Assembly (NCBI GenBank): GCA_026119935.1
Contig: JALRMH010000018.1
Span: 310,001-374,000, forward strand
DNA length: 64,000 bases
DNA from: Endothia cerciana
Taxonomy: Eukaryota > Ascomycota > Sordariomycetes > Diaporthales > Cryphonectriaceae
Direction of reading: 5' to 3'
Made by a program: the position numbers and the translations under genes. The notes beneath the pieces are model-generated. The model was not told where the DNA came from and made no database searches. It saw only the letters and a list, made by a program, of their open reading frames with translations. How positions within the stretch are numbered: position 1 is the stretch's first letter; each line of letters begins with the position of its first letter. This document shows positions 33,851 to 43,091 of this stretch, one piece after another.

Positions 33851-35295
33851 ATGAAGCCGTATTCCGAATCTGACATCCGTGACGAACATCGTTTATCCGG
33901 CTCGCAAAGCCATCAACTAGGCGCTGAATCTCTACAAAGCCCTTTGCTTTCTGTTAGTCAAGAAAAGAAACTCGTCGAATGGATCCTCATCCAGGAAAGC
34001 CTAGGGCTCCCACCTAGCTATTCAGAACTCAGACTATTTGCTCAGCAGATCCTAGCCATTCAAGGAGATACTCAACCTCTAGGCAAGCGATGGACAGAGG
34101 CCTTCTTGAAGAGAAATCCAGAGATTAGGGTCCGAAGGGCTCGGAAGATTGCTTCAGCTCGAATTAAGGGAGCAACAGCAGAGGTGATACGACCCTGGTT
34201 CTGTCTTTTCGATCTTCCTCAGGTTCAAGGCATCAAGCCAGCTAACCGATGGAATATAGATGAGGCTGGAATAATAGAGGGCCAGGGAGAGAATGAATTA
34301 GTCCTTAGTAGCTTTTCTTCTCGTTTTATTCACAAAAAAGACCCTGGGTCACGAATCTGGACATCCTTCCTTGAGTGCATAGCAGCCACAGGCACCCACC
34401 TCCCCCCTTTGGTTATTTTTAAGGGAAAGACTATACAACAATAATAGTTTCCTATAGATCTGGCTCCTTTCAAAGGCTGGCAGTTTACTGCTGTAGTGAA
34501 TAGATGGACAGATAATGAAATAGCACTCGAATAGCTGAAGAAGATCTCCATCCTAGGAAGCTAGCCTGAGGACCTCTTAAAGGCTAGACTACTAGTCTTA
34601 GATAGCTATAGCAGCTATACAACTAATGAATTCATATAGGAGTGCTTCAGCAATAATATCTTTCTGCTTTATTTATCCCCTTATACTTCTTATATACTTC
34701 AACCTCTTGATCTTAGTATTTTCTCTTCGCTTAAGAGGGCATATAGAAAAAAAGTCAGTCTTCTGACCTAGTGGGGGGATTCAATAATTCAAGGAAAGCG
34801 CCTGTTCCTTGAAAACTACTCTCTGGCTCGCAAGGAAGGCCTTTTAAGCCAGGACATCAGGTCTGGATGGAGTGCTTCTGGCCTTTGGCCAGTCCGTCTA
34901 CCTAAGCCGCTCCTAAGCTCTCTCCTCCTCAGGATATTCTACAACGCACTCAGATCTAGTTGAATTCAGGCCTAGAAGCATTAACAGGATCTAAATCAAC
35001 ATCGAAAACTTCCTTAGGCCAGCCAGATATATTTGCAACCCCCAGGAAGGCTAAAGACCTATACTATCACTTTCAACCTAAGCATAACTATTTTGCATCT
35101 GAAGCAGTACAGCGCATGATGGTTAGAAAGATGCGAAAGGGTTGGGAGGAGAGGGATCTAGCTCTAGCTAGGGCCTTGGAGGAAAACAAGGCATTAAGGG
35201 CACAGCTGGAAGCATCTAGGCCTTCGAAAAGAAAAAAGGTTGATATAAGTCCGAATTCGAAGTTTGCAGATATCAAGGCTGTGCAGAGGGCTTAA
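33851..35295 (+). pseudogene. broken pogo-type transposase
   Basis: The frame opens at ATG 33851. HTH region about residues 30-100 (LVEWILIQESLGLPPSYSEL, EAFLKRNPEIRVRRA). Catalytic Asp residues are visible in WNIDEAGI, LVLDSYSS and ILQPLDLSIF, so a DDD triad can be traced. Stops interrupt the frame after ORF position 34444 (TAA, TAG) and at four or more later TAG codons, several where Trp (TGG) is expected from the family, for example before LKKIS and before ECFSNN. Near 34960 the frame shifts into a second ORF (34960-35295) with a basic, coiled-coil-like C-terminal tail (EERDLALARALEENKALRAQ, PSKRKKVDISPNSKFADI). G-to-A changes making TAG are what RIP would leave. No active product is expected. 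Confidence 0.8.
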
Positions 35296-35409
35296 AAAGC
35301 AGCTAGGCTAGAAAAGGAAAGCCAGAATGAAGAGAACGATGTCGAATTAGTTACTGATGAAGAGGATTGCATCGTGGTGGGTGAATGGGGCAGAAAAGTA
35401 GATAAAAAC

Positions 35410-35430
35410 AATATATATATATATATATAT
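35410..35430. repeat. (AT)n tract inside the transposon's right end
   Basis: Ten AT units directly before the right inverted repeat. Confidence 0.8.
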
Positions 35431-35434
35431 AGAA

Positions 35435-35483
35435 TGTGGCTGACCAGGGTGGGCCAAAAGGGGGGGTGAGCCGAAAGGGGGTG
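35435..35483 (-). repeat. right terminal inverted repeat, 49 bp
   Basis: Begins TGTGGCTGACC and ends GAAAGGGGGTG; exact reverse complement of the left repeat, including the G7 and G5 runs. Confidence 0.9.
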
Positions 35484-35489
35484 GTCCGA

Positions 35490-36070
35490 CTTATTGAGAA
35501 TCTCGCTGACACGATCGTATCAGTATTGTAGCTCAACCTGTCGTCCAAGCCGCAACCCAATCTCTGTAAGCCAGACCGCACTGGGTAGCATACGGAACCG
35601 ACCTTCCGTGGCCTTGTGACTACCCGAGGTCGAACGAGAGAGCATCTCCTTTGACATTAATATATTCCCAACATCTCAGAGGTCTACCACTGGTCTACTG
35701 GTCTCCCATGACTTTATCCGCGTTGGCCTGAAGTGCCAGGGTGGACTTGTGGCATTTAACCGCCTCCTGAAGCCGGTGTCCTGTTGTTGGCTGGTATGCG
35801 TGGGACTTCAAATGGTTTTCTGAGATTCCCCTTCGGACTGCTTCCGGAAAAACCAAGGGACCAATATGAGAAGATATTGCAAGAGAACGTATCAGAATGT
35901 CTGTGTGGCCGAGACCAAGTAGCTGATCAGCAATATAACGTGAGCACTGGACACTGCCCTCGCGGAACCTGATGCTCGCTTGTCTTTCTATTCAGCATCC
36001 TCGGCCGTGAGTTGAATAGACTCAAGAAACGCAACCCAAGACATAAACTGTCTCTTACGTGACCGAACTG
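35490..36070. promoter_or_regulatory. LPMO upstream region
   Basis: No gene seen between the transposon and the LPMO start at 36075. Regulatory motifs could not be assigned with confidence. Confidence 0.35.
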
Positions 36071-36074
36071 CACA

Positions 36075-37207
36075 ATGAGACTTTCTCTGGCTATTGCAGC
36101 GGTGGCTGCGTGTGCTGAAGCTCATTGTAAGGGCAAGGCTCAAGGCACTGCACGAGCGCCATCATCTCGACCAAGCCACTGACGTTCCGTAGATATCCTG
36201 CCATCTATCAACACTGGCGTATGTAATCTCATTGTATATTCTCCAACTAAAAGTCAGCATTAGCATCATCATCTCGAAGGAAGTCTTCTGCACGGGACGA
36301 ACACGTGCTGCGCCTGATCCGGGACATGGTTCTTTGTGGTTCTCTGGCAGCTTCTCAGCCTCAGAAGAACGCCTTCCAGCATCTGCGGGAGGCCTTTACT
36401 GACAGATTACAGGCTGAGTGGGCCAACGTTCGGAAGACGACCAATTATCAAAGCAATGGTCCTGTTACAGATGTCACCTCTTCCCAGATGACGTGTTATC
36501 AACTGGCTGCTGGCAACGAGGGCGCTACCACAACAGATATACAGGCCGGTTCATCGGTAGCCTACAATATCATAGCCAGTATCAGTCACCCTGGATCGTT
36601 CAGCGCATGGCTGGCGAAGGCGCCCGCCGGGCAGACCGCCGCAACCTACGACGGGTCCGGGGCGAACTGGTTCAAGATCTATCAAGACCATCCCAGTTTC
36701 AGCCCAAGTGGAACCACATGGCCATCTCAGGGTGAGGCTCTACCCGTCTTCCTGCAAGACAATGATCGCATGATGCCAGTCCACCTTCCACTGACGCCCT
36801 TAGGTACATAGGCGCCACGACGGTGAACATCCCGATCCCTTCATGCGTCGAGGATGGCGAGTACCTGCTCCGTGCGGAGCACATTGCCCTCCATAGCGCG
36901 AGCTCCATAGGGGGTGCACAGTTCTACCTCAGTTGTGCCCAGGTATCGATTTCTGGCGGATCCGGTACCGCTAGCCCTGAGCTCGTCTCGATTCCTGGCG
37001 TATATAAAGCCACAGACCCAGGCATCTTGATCAACATAGTAAGTCTCTGTTTTCTTCGTCACCCTCTCGAGATGTGATATCTGCCGAATATTGGAAGGGT
37101 CTGTTGATCAGGGCCCAGAACAGACGGAGACTGATCAGCGAGCCTCTTAGTACTACCCGGTGCTCACAAATTATACTGCTCCTGGACCAGCTGCCCTTCA
37201 GTGCTGA
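36075..37207 (+). CDS. AA9 lytic polysaccharide monooxygenase
   Basis: Five exons: 36075-36126, 36193-36218, 36413-36731, 36812-37038 and 37151-37207; the joined frame is 226 residues. The signal peptide MRLSLAIAAVAACAEA is followed directly by His17, which becomes the N-terminal copper ligand of the histidine brace. The first intron splits the codon after it (mature start HYILPSINTG). The second copper His is His85 (SISHPGSFSAWL) and the axial Tyr is Tyr171 (AQFYLSCAQ). Other AA9 hallmarks are YQSNGPVTDV, YDGSGANWFKIYQD, EYLLRAEHIALHSA and DPGILINI, with the end YTAPGPAALQC. It oxidatively cleaves cellulose or hemicellulose outside the cell using copper and O2/H2O2. There is no linker or CBM1 module. 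Intron 2 (194 nt) is long for this window and could hide a micro-exon. Confidence 0.92.
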
Positions 37208-37209
37208 GC

Positions 37210-37640
37210 TGGTGTTGTGTAACCAACTGCTGTGCTGGACCCTGAGAGTCTGTTGTCGAGGGCAGGGCTGCCGGACCGCTGCTTGGACACAAGACCGTCT
37301 TCATGGACGAGGCCGTCTTCGCGGGCCTCATTTGCTCTTGCTGAATGTATTCATGTTATTTGATTTATGTATTCCAACCTCATATGTCCCCCCCAAAAAA
37401 TTTCAGCCTGAAATAATCACTGTGCTGGCGCCAGTAAATACCGTCTCCGCCACATTGAACTCAGATGTGCGCATTGAGCGCGAGTATGCCATCATGAATA
37501 GTTCTTACTGGCAACAAACCACTCAAGTAACAGAGCATGTCCACAACAAATGTGACTTGATTGGATGTATGGAAGAGGATTGGAATAGGCTTAATGATGA
37601 TCTCAGTGGTAAGAAGGAGGTGGCGAAAGAGTCCAAGCCA
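37210..37640. other. intergenic, nothing supported
   Basis: The ORF 37074-37784 starts inside LPMO intron 4 and runs through its last exon in another frame, so it is not taken as a gene. Confidence 0.35.
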
Positions 37641-37649
37641 ATCTGCCGT

Positions 37650-38436
37650 CCTAGCCCACCATCTTCAACTGGCCTCGACCTTCTTTCACACCCACAACAC
37701 GCAATCCTGGTATCTCGCCAGCCAACAAAGTTTTCTAGAACTTCAACCTGCAGTTTCGTGCTGTACACGACGAGTATTATCTGATCAGCCAGAGGACTTA
37801 ATCGAGACACCCATCAGCCCCAGGGACTTCTGGGCCGCGGTTGCGTGAGGGGCGAACGTCCCGTTCGCTGACCGGAAGTCCAGACACATTGGTCCGTACG
37901 TGCTTTGGGATTGGGCGATGCGGATGGTCGAGGGACGAATTGCTGCTGCCGGCGATCCTCTGGAGGCGTCGAACTACGACGATCTTCAGGATCTCGTGGA
38001 CAATGTGGATGCAGAGGTGCCTGAATCAGACGACGAGATAGAGCTCTTCGGGGGACGCGATACAAAAGACGCAATGGTCACCGACAAGAATGAAGCCACA
38101 GACGAGGTACAGGCCACCGAGGATTCGAAGAAGGAGGAGGAGATCAGTAAGACAGCCGAAGCGGTCAACCGCTTCCTTGATCGTGGCCTCTGGAAGTACC
38201 GCAACCACCGCCCCAAGCTGCAGGCTATCTCCCGGCGCCATGCTGGGCGCGAATACAAGATCACCATCCTCCCTGAACCGACATACTTCGGCACAGAGAT
38301 GGGAATTCACACCCCCGCTTGGATTGGTAGCGCGTACAACATCGGAGGCTCAGGCAAGGGCATGATGAGAAGGCTCAAACGGGTCCGCCAATTTGCGGGG
38401 CATCAGAGCGGACTGATAGAGTTCATACAGACTTAG
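37650..38436 (+). pseudogene. acidic hypothetical protein, in-frame stop, 5' end unresolved
   Basis: A plus-strand frame reads FFHTHNTQSWYLASQQSFLE, then ETPISPRDFWAAVA, a TGA near 37847, then GANVPFADRKSRHIGPYVLW and on to a stop at 38436. The reading is equally protein-like on both sides of the TGA, which suggests a CGA-to-TGA change. The only alternative is a 36-nt intron (GTGAGG to CGGAAG), too short for most fungi. The second half (37900-38436, 178 codons) has an acidic region of about 60 residues (ESDDEIELFGG, KKEEEISKTAEAV), then a basic domain (LWKYRNHRPKLQAISRRHAG) and a C-terminal WIGSAYNIGGSG. No family recognised. Translation could restart at 37900, so a shorter working product is possible. 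Confidence 0.4.
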
Positions 38437-38439
38437 TGA

Positions 38440-39430
38440 CACGGTTCGCGTAAAAGAACATACTCAAGAGTGAGTCCTTTTAGACTAATCCAATTTCCGA
38501 GTCACGACCTGCGAGGGCATCTCGAGGTTGCTTCAACAAGGTTGCCTCTCTTGTACACTATTCCTCTGGCGGCCAGGTCAGCGAAAGTTCAGCCCGTCCC
38601 AAGTCACCATGCTCGGCAGCCTCGTGAGCGTCACGATATGACCTCGGCGGGCTATACGGGCGACAAATATCTGCTGAGAAAAAAAAAATAAAAAATCTAT
38701 GTCACGGGTTCATGACTAGAAACAGAGTCCGTTTGAGCATCTCTTGAGAATGTGGGATGCTTGAATTGGCTTGACTCTGTTTCATCCGGTCTTCGCACGA
38801 GATGGCAGATACTGCGATGATACTGCGATTGGTGTCACTGATTTAAAGTGTGACGATACCGCTGCCAAGATGAGGTAATTCGTCGCTTGATCGGACCCTT
38901 CAGGCACGATACCGTAGATGTGGTTGGAGGTCGGGCTGGGCTGTTTTCGGCCATGCGATGTGGTTCGAGAGCGCGTGATGCCACAAAGTACCTCAACCAT
39001 AGCTGGGCCATCCTTATTTGTATGTACTTTGAGACGCAGAAGTCAGACGGAAGCATATTTCCCAATCTGGATGACATCTTGACGCCAGATCGCGCACGAG
39101 TTCCAAGTGCCAGCTGCTGCTGGAGGCTCTGGTCATGGTACGGCTCAGATAGGGAACCCAGGCGGCAGGATGCGAGTTGATGGTCTCACTTCCCCAAAAA
39201 GGAAATGAGAGGCGAGAATCATGTCTTCTTGGCAAGGCCCGTGAGACTTGATATATAGCGGGGTGAGAAGGTGATGTATAAGTATTGGTCGTGGCCGGCG
39301 GATGCCTCCATCATAGAACTAACCGCATTCTAGACTCCCTCATGTTGTCCACCAAAAATAGCCTTCCCTCTGAGCCCTCGCAGGTATAGGCCGCTCATAA
39401 TCCCAAAGACCGTAAGAATTGGTACCCGAC
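38440..39430. other. intergenic, no gene seen
   Basis: About 1 kb with only short overlapping ORFs and an A-rich run near 38680-38697. Confidence 0.4.
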
Positions 39431-39437
39431 CACCAAG

Positions 39438-40311
39438 ATGAAGCTCCTCACACTTGTCGGCCTCACAGCGGCCACCATCTCAACCGCTCACCCTCTCGAT
39501 AACCGCGATGTCCTCGAGAGCCACCAGGCGGACGCGATCAAGTCCGCCCTGATGCCCATGATGCAATCCCTCCAGTCGCTGGTCACCGCGATTCAAGGCC
39601 TCACCACCGATCCGGACAGCGCCCTGCCCAATCCTCAACGCCTCCGACTCCGCGCCGAAGGCCCTCTCTGACGCAGCGACCAAGATCCAGTCCGCTGACA
39701 GCGTCAGCCTCATGTGAGTCCACCAAATCGCCACGTGATCCCGACACAGTCCAAGTAATGATACCTGCCCCTGCCCTCTTCTCAGCGACGCCCCCGGCTC
39801 CCAACAGACCGGAACCGACCTCGCCACCCAGGTGCAGACGACCATCTCGGACCTCACCGCCAAGAAACCCGTCCTCGACCAGCTCGGCGCGACGAGCGTC
39901 GCACTCGACGCGCCGAACAAGCAGAAGAGCGCAAGCCGGGGGCTGACCTCCAGGTTGTTGGACAAGGGCCCCGCGATCGCGAAGCCGATTGCGATGCAGT
40001 CCACAAACCAGACCAGCCAGGCACTGGATCAGGGCATTGCGACGCTGTCTGGCAGCGGTGCTGCAAACGGGGCCGCGGCAACAACTGCAGCGATGGCGGC
40101 GCCAGGTGCTGGTGCGGCTGCGAGGCGGGGTGGGCTGACGAGGGTGATCGGGTTAAGACTGGGAATGCGACTTCGTTGCATAGGGATTGTGAGGGCAGGC
40201 CCGAACAACCACGATATCAGCGTGTGGAGCAAACTACCGGGTCTCCTCTCATCGACGAGCCGTAGCCTCTGCGATCTGGCGCCGTATGGCTGTGCTGCTG
40301 ATCTTGGATGA
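39438..40311 (+). CDS. HsbA-like / galactomannoprotein-type secreted protein with a frame break
   Basis: ATG 39438 begins a signal peptide (MKLLTLVGLTAATISTAHP). A helical, Gln/Ser/Leu-rich segment follows (QADAIKSALMPMMQSLQSLV). The start frame stops at 39671, but another frame from about 39620 continues the family pattern (ILNASDSAPKALSDAATKIQ, DSVSL). An intron at 39714-39785 (GTGAGT donor, CTCAG acceptor) joins this to exon 2 (39786-40311: DLATQVQTTISDLTAKKP, RLLDKGPAIAKPI). The one-base frame break lies near 39612-39626 and has no room for an intron. This four-helix, Ala/Thr/Gln-rich pattern matches hydrophobic surface binding protein A and Mp1-type wall proteins, which coat hydrophobic surfaces or the wall. 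The break is a real frameshift or a sequence error. The end overlaps the 3' end of the opposite gene by 63 nt, so the true C-terminus may be shorter. Confidence 0.55.
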
Positions 40312-41466
40312 GAAGTCTTGAGTTGCCCGAGGGGAGTCAGATATCTCCCCAGCATCGAGGACGTCCACCTCGAAGACGTCAAGATTTTTCCACCCGCGTC
40401 TGGCCCTCTCATTATTGACTGCCTCTCCACCAGATCGTGTCTCTGCAGACACCACCAAAGAGTCTAGGTCTTCCTGGGTGATAGTCGGACCGAACGGATC
40501 TTGTATCTTGACACACTGGATCGTGACAGTCCCCTCCCGGAATTTCGCCACAAAATCGCCACCTTTTGCTTCGATTGCTGGAGCCGCTGACCCCGGCCAG
40601 CCTTCCGTAGACAGCTCTAGTATGGAAGATAGGAACCGGACTACATTGCGAGCTCTGTCGCCCCAAGGTTCCAGCACTTCGGCATCCTTCTTCTTCTTGA
40701 GGAGCTCATCCCCTGTTATACCAATCACATAGGTGCAGGTGTCGGCTGAGCCACTCTCAGGGATATCTAGCAAGTAAGCGCCGGCCGTCAAAAGGAGCTT
40801 GTGTCCGGGGTGTAAATGGTCGAACGTGCCGCCCAGGCACACAGTCTTGTATGGCATAGTCACCGGAGAAGGGTTAGGTGGGTCTTCTGCGGAGGGTACG
40901 TTGAGCGCGATGCCCCCTTTGACAGTGATGAGTTGCTCCTGCAGCAACGTCTGTTGTCGCTCCGCCAATTTCAGGTAAAGCGAGTGAAGTTCATGGGCGA
41001 CCTCGCTGTCGGCGTTGAATATGTATCTCCACGGGTGATATGCGGATGCGAATGTGGCCAGATCAACAATGGCCGTCCTGTTGGGTTCGATGGCGGCGCG
41101 GAAGTCTTCCCCATATCGCCGTTTCCTCTCGTGGTCAATGAGAACCACCCGCGCGTCGACGGACCCCGGACCAGCGTTCATATAGGATGGTATGCTCAGC
41201 TCGGCGCATACGACTGAGATGATGGCGTACAGACCGGCAAGTATGTGTTGCGCCTCTGGCCAGGACAGCGTCTTGTGCCGCAGACCTGGGCCTCTCAGCA
41301 CGGGGTACGCTACCGCAACGATGAGGGTCTGTGCTTTGGGCGCATCTTGCAGTCTGGCGAGGGCGGCTGTGACCGCCGGCTTATAAGCTGCGCTTAGGGA
41401 AGGTCGGCTTGCCGGATCCGGGGGGGAGGGGAGGAGGAGGAGCGACGGGAGGTCGTCACTGTCCAT
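40249..41466 (-). CDS. CAB4: phosphopantetheine adenylyltransferase (CoA biosynthesis)
   Basis: Intronless 405-codon frame from ATG 41466. The C-terminal half is a nucleotidyltransferase domain with VCLGGTFDHLHPGHKLLL at about residues 210-227, the T/HxGH motif that binds ATP. It ends with the KISSTAIRRQIAE motif of this family. The N-terminal 200 residues form the fungal/animal extension (for example LSWPEAQHILAGLY and ARVVLIDHERKRRYGEDF) with no catalytic motif visible. It joins ATP and 4'-phosphopantetheine to give dephospho-CoA, the fourth step of CoA synthesis; in yeast Cab4 acts in a CoA-synthesising complex. Essential housekeeping function is expected. It shares a roughly 680-bp promoter with the divergent WD40 gene. 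Confidence 0.93.
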   Translation of the reverse strand: MDSDDLPSLLLLPSPPDPASRPSLSAAYKPAVTAALARLQDAPKAQTLIVAVAYPVLRGPGLRHKTLSWPEAQHILAGLYAIISVVCAELSIPSYMNAGPGSVDARVVLIDHERKRRYGEDFRAAIEPNRTAIVDLATFASAYHPWRYIFNADSEVAHELHSLYLKLAERQQTLLQEQLITVKGGIALNVPSAEDPPNPSPVTMPYKTVCLGGTFDHLHPGHKLLLTAGAYLLDIPESGSADTCTYVIGITGDELLKKKKDAEVLEPWGDRARNVVRFLSSILELSTEGWPGSAAPAIEAKGGDFVAKFREGTVTIQCVKIQDPFGPTITQEDLDSLVVSAETRSGGEAVNNERARRGWKNLDVFEVDVLDAGEISDSPRATQDFSSKISSTAIRRQIAEATARR

Positions 41467-42147
41467 GTTGCCTGCTGAACACCGGTGAGTGTCGTCGGCT
41501 CGAGAACAGGAGAACAGGCTGATGGCAAGTGAGCGCCGTTGAGCCGAGGCGGATGAACTGAGCGAGGAGCAGGGGACACCCGTGTGAAAGGCGGGGCACC
41601 GCTCGAGAGACCGCGACTGAGATGCTTATTGCTTTCGGTCTTGTATGGCCTTGCCCGGAATGGTGATGACAGAGAGGAACGTGAGACTCGGTCAAGTGTA
41701 TTGCGCATCAGAGCGCATCAGAGGCTCATCACGAGAGCCGCGCGGTGGTGAGGTTGAGGGTGCTGGGCGTTGATATAAGATGGGTCGAGACGAGGCCGTC
41801 GTCCCTTGTGACGTGACCTTAGATGAGGATGATTCTCCAGTGCGCCGGCTGAGTGAGCAATCTACATACAAGTTGGTTTAATCTCAGCGGTGCAGCCGCC
41901 AGCTAGATCTGATACGTGCACGCACATGCCCGGCTCGCTGACGCCAGGCTGGGACAGCGGTCTGAGCACGATGAGATAGCACACCCCCCACGCCGAATGG
42001 GTGCTGCGCGCCTTGTGAACCCGAAAAGGTCCTGTCTCATGCAATGGCCTGCCTCCGTCCAAACACTCCCTATCTCCCCAGGAAGGCTCTCGATCCAGAG
42101 TGGATTTTATCCCTCCCCATCTCCTGACGACAAGAGAAGCAAGAGGC
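41467..42147. promoter_or_regulatory. divergent promoter between CAB4 and the DCAF7-like gene
   Basis: No gene supported. The open frame of the plus-strand gene extends a little upstream to a GTG at 42100, but the first ATG is at 42148. Confidence 0.5.
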
Positions 42148-43048
42148 ATGTCCCCTCCCAGAACTAACCTTTACTCGCCTGGGCGCAGAACGGCGCCACG
42201 CTCCAGGGGCAGTAGCGCCGCCGGCCAGAGCTCTGGGGCCCCCTCGTCCGAGCCTGCAGCACACATGTATCCACCTGGCGCACGATCAGGCGCGGGAGCA
42301 GGAGAAGGCCCAGCATCGCCCAACCCGACCAGAGGCCCACAGGGACCACATCCACTTTCACCCGCCCGCATTTCTGGACCTGGAGTTGGGCATCCACCAC
42401 AACATTCACCACACCTCATCTCCTCACCAGCCACCTCGTCCACGGCAGACAATACTCGGCGTCTGCCACCAGTGTCCGGCACTGGCACTGGCACTGGCAT
42501 CGGTCTCGGCGGTGGAATCGACACTTCTGGCCAAGGACCATCCTCTGCTGCCGTGTCATCAGGATATCCTCCTTATCATCAGCGCCGATACAACCACCAG
42601 GCGGGGCTTTCTTCCCCTTCCAGTTCCACCTCGTCTCCGCGCGCGCAAGCTCCTCATCCCTCATCCTCCTATCGCCCAGCCTCCTCGTACGCCTCGCCCG
42701 GCCGGTCCTCCCCGACGCGTGCCTCCCGTCAGCAAGATCGCCGCTCCTTCGCGCCTCCTGATGCCCTCGTACCGGGACTGAGACCACACGCAGGCTTGGG
42801 TACGAGCTCAGACACAGCTCCAGCCGCGGCACTAGACCGCAAGCCCGTGTTCGATCTGCCCTCCATACCCACATCCACCGACGATTTCGCCTCGATCCCC
42901 TACCTCAACCCCGATACCAGCTCGACCTCGGTCTCCTCCTCCGCTGCCCCGAATAACACCATGAGCCAGCCACCGCAGCAGCAGCAGCAGCAGCAACAAC
43001 AACAACAGTATGCTGCTGCTTCCCAACGGCGGGCAGCCGGCTATGGCG

Positions 43049-43091
<43 letters not shown>

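Larger units (their letters stand above)
33708..35483 (+). mobile_element. pogo/Fot1-like DNA transposon (Tc1-mariner superfamily), 1.78 kb
   Basis: Bounded by perfect 49-bp terminal inverted repeats. Between them lies a transposase frame with CENP-B-type HTH and a pogo-type DDD nuclease, interrupted by stops. Size and organisation fit fungal Fot1/pogo elements. The TA target duplication expected of this superfamily is not seen: flanks are TGTCTT on the left and GTCCGA on the right. A (TA)n tract (35410-35430) lies just inside the right repeat. Base composition is visibly more AT-rich than the GC-rich genes on either side. Confidence 0.85.

Noticed and set aside
37074..37784. 236-codon plus-strand ORF after the LPMO
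   Set aside because: Starts in LPMO intron 4 and runs through exon 5 in a wrong frame; no features.
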